DNA from: Clostridia bacterium
GTDB lineage: Bacteria > Bacillota > Clostridia > Oscillospirales > Acutalibacteraceae
DNA: 7,791 nucleotides
Direction: 5' to 3'
Assembly (NCBI GenBank): GCA_900770255.1
Contig: CAAGJN010000035.1
Coordinates: 1-7,791 of the forward strand
Shown here: positions 6,273 through 7,791 of the stretch, in pieces
Layout: each line of letters opens with the position of its first letter
How positions within the stretch are numbered: the stretch's first letter is position 1
Notes under the pieces: generated by a model
Databases searched by the model: none
What the model was told of the DNA's origin: nothing
Seen by the model: the letters and a program-made list of their open reading frames with translations, nothing else
Position numbers and translations under genes: made by a program

Positions 6273-7664
6273 ATGAGTAAAGATAAAGACAGCATTATAC
6301 TAAAATATGAGCAAGACTGTCTTTCTGACGCCGAAAGCAAACTGACCGATTTGCACAAAAGCAACAGCAGACAGGAGGACGAGCTCGCCGACATCCGGGA
6401 CAGAATTGATATGCTTGACAAAAAACCTCCATCAAAAAAGTGGCTCGAGTTGAAGCTCAAAAAGGCTATACGCTCGTTGGACACTTATTCAGACAAGATT
6501 TCAGATGAAGAAAAAGACACCCTTAGTTACGATGAGCTCTTTTCCATTGCTGAGGAATCTCTTTCTCAACGCGGGCTTGACACAGATTCACTAGACTATC
6601 ACGATCTTATAAGCGAAACAGAGCTTGAAGAAATAACAAAAGAACTCAATTCTATCCTCCCTCGTGAGGATAAATGGTGCAAAGCTGATTTTATAGTCAC
6701 ATTTATTGCCGCGTTTTTAGGGTGCTCTGCCGATCTTATCTTGAGCAACAGAAAAAATAAGTTTACCGGTCAAGACAGCAAATTTTCAGCCCGGCTCAAT
6801 GAGCTGCATGAAAAAACTTTTGCACACAAATCAGGTGCTCCGATAGATTATCAGGGAAAAGACTTTGGCGGGGGATATCATCGTGAGAAGTCGAAAGGGC
6901 ATGATCTTGCACGTTTTGTCGAGGGAATAAAAATGTTTAAAGATGGCAGGTTTGAAGGCGTTCGGTTTGTTGACGGTAAAAAGATCAAGGTAATTTTTGA
7001 TGCAACCCAAAAAGGAACCCCGTATGCACAGCTAAGCACGATCGAAGCAATATTAAACTATTCGCAACATATGTTTGCAGATCTCTTCTCCACTTACAGC
7101 CTGCCGTTTCCCGGGTATTCTTTTTTTAGAGAAAGTAACAGCAGCGTAATGCAAACGCTTGCTGCTGACATGTATCAGAATGGTTTCAACTTGAAGAATG
7201 TTCTCACGCAGTCGCTTTCCACCACAATAATTGAGATAGTAATCAGAATCTATTTCGGCATCCAGTCGGTACAGAAATACAAGGATCAAATTGAGATAGC
7301 CACGGACTATTCGAACTGGGAGGCAGTAAAACCTTTTGTATCTCCGGATCACAAGGACAAACTCAATGAAATGCTTCTCGTCGCGCACGCTATAGTTACC
7401 GCCGAGAATCTGGGCAAAATAACGATAAAATGTATTGCCACAAAATCACTCGCCGCGGTCGCCGAAATTAACATTGCAGAGATGATCTCCGTTGTTCGCT
7501 ACGGATTCAGCGTAGTCAAGGCCACCGCCGCACGCAATGACGAATATGCAAAACTTATCTTCTACAACAGAAATGTCAGCGACAGTTGGTCGTTGATTGA
7601 GGGCGTTCTTTCAGAAGATGAGATATCCGCCGCCGATAACATCGGAGAACTTTTAGTCATATAA
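6273..7664 (+). CDS. Protein of uncertain family with YdjM/DUF457-like motifs
   Basis: This 463-aa protein is clearly coding: a long intact frame, a good ribosome binding site and an operon link to the TerB-like gene. I do not recognise the exact family. Residues 8-50 are a charged, probably coiled-coil stretch, and 55-135 are helical and acidic. Then come a hydrophobic segment ending in Asp (FIVTFIAAFLGCSAD, 140-154), a His/Arg motif YHREKSKGHDLARF (H203, R204, H210, D211), and LNYSQHMFADLFSTYSLPFPG (around 261-281; H266, D270). The set D...HRx(5)HD...HxxxDxxxxxxxPxP resembles the Asp, HRGxTHS and HxxxDxxT motifs of YdjM/DUF457 inner-membrane metal hydrolases, related to zinc phospholipase C. 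This is my inference from spacing, not a database match. Residues 309-333 are hydrophobic and 362-420 helical, with H372 and N379. It may be a membrane-associated metal hydrolase; the function is unproven. Confidence 0.85.
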   Translation: MSKDKDSIILKYEQDCLSDAESKLTDLHKSNSRQEDELADIRDRIDMLDKKPPSKKWLELKLKKAIRSLDTYSDKISDEEKDTLSYDELFSIAEESLSQRGLDTDSLDYHDLISETELEEITKELNSILPREDKWCKADFIVTFIAAFLGCSADLILSNRKNKFTGQDSKFSARLNELHEKTFAHKSGAPIDYQGKDFGGGYHREKSKGHDLARFVEGIKMFKDGRFEGVRFVDGKKIKVIFDATQKGTPYAQLSTIEAILNYSQHMFADLFSTYSLPFPGYSFFRESNSSVMQTLAADMYQNGFNLKNVLTQSLSTTIIEIVIRIYFGIQSVQKYKDQIEIATDYSNWEAVKPFVSPDHKDKLNEMLLVAHAIVTAENLGKITIKCIATKSLAAVAEINIAEMISVVRYGFSVVKATAARNDEYAKLIFYNRNVSDSWSLIEGVLSEDEISAADNIGELLVI

Positions 7665-7691
7665 TATTTCTCTTTCGTCTCAAAAATTTTA

Positions 7692-7752
7692 CCTCCTTTA
7701 GCTTTTCCTGCGCTGCTCCGCGCGTTCTTTATGTAACATTCTTCCACCTCCT
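7692..7752 (-). other. Short minus-strand frames behind two strong ribosome binding sites
   Basis: On the minus strand a perfect AGGAGG (7752 down to 7747) stands 7 bases before an ATG at 7739, which opens a frame of only 13 codons ending at 7698. A second AGGAGG (7697 down to 7692) follows at once and could serve a TTG of 8 codons. An alternative minus frame runs from an ATG at 7768 to 7562 (68 codons) with GGGAG 10 bases upstream, but its second half is antisense to the confident gene. These may be tiny peptides, a leader, or the decayed edge of another locus. I identify none of them. Confidence 0.25.
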
Positions 7753-7791
7753 GCACAAGTTTGCTCATCACTGCATAATCTCCCATAGAAA

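Noticed and set aside
7562..7768. 68-codon minus-strand gene at the right end
   Set aside because: About half of it is antisense to the 3' end of a confident gene and its sequence shows no recognisable domain; it is kept only as an alternative within the minus-strand entry.
1..7791. CRISPR array, tRNA, rRNA, insertion sequence or recombinase
   Set aside because: I looked for regularly spaced repeats, tRNA-like cloverleaf ends, rRNA signatures and transposase or integrase motifs on both strands and saw none.

Overview
The window looks like a chromosomal segment of a Gram-positive, Clostridia-type bacterium, probably a gut Oscillospirales/Christensenellales-like Firmicute. The evidence is strong AGGAGG-type ribosome binding sites, sigma-A-type promoters, a cytoplasmic GH42 glycosidase, and a fairly GC-rich gene style with AT-rich intergenic DNA. 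This is inference from style, not from a marker gene. All five confident genes are on the + strand, in three transcription units.

Unit 1 (about 236-2951). A very good sigma-A promoter (TTGTAA-N17-TATAAT, 236-264) drives an unusually structured leader of about 130 nt. It is followed by a COG1228-type metal-dependent amidohydrolase (399-1679) and, 25 nt later, a polytopic membrane transporter built of two related halves (1705-2877). A strong 17-position hairpin terminator ends the unit. The pair reads as an uptake-and-hydrolysis module for a small amide, peptide or N-acyl compound; the substrate cannot be told from the sequence.

Unit 2 (about 3088-5172). A promoter (TTGCAC-N18-TATGAT) with a perfect 6+1+6 palindrome over the expected transcription start precedes a 667-aa GH42 glycosidase. 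Both catalytic glutamates are visible, but several residues of the classical galactose pocket and the zinc-cysteine cluster are changed.

Unit 3 (about 5367-7664). After AT-rich intergenic DNA with a perfect 11-bp inverted repeat come two AT-richer genes of different style. The first (5456-6244) is a TerB-like domain followed by a glycine-rich amphipathic stretch and a long coiled coil. The second (6273-7664) is a 463-aa protein that I cannot assign with certainty. Its spaced Asp, His-Arg...Gly-His-Asp and His-x3-Asp motifs resemble those of YdjM/DUF457 membrane-associated metal hydrolases. This pair is the best candidate for an undescribed system in the window.

The last 127 bases hold no confident gene on the + strand. 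On the - strand they contain two well-formed Shine-Dalgarno sequences in front of very short reading frames, possibly the edge of another locus or decayed sequence. No rRNA, tRNA, CRISPR array, insertion sequence or recombinase was seen.
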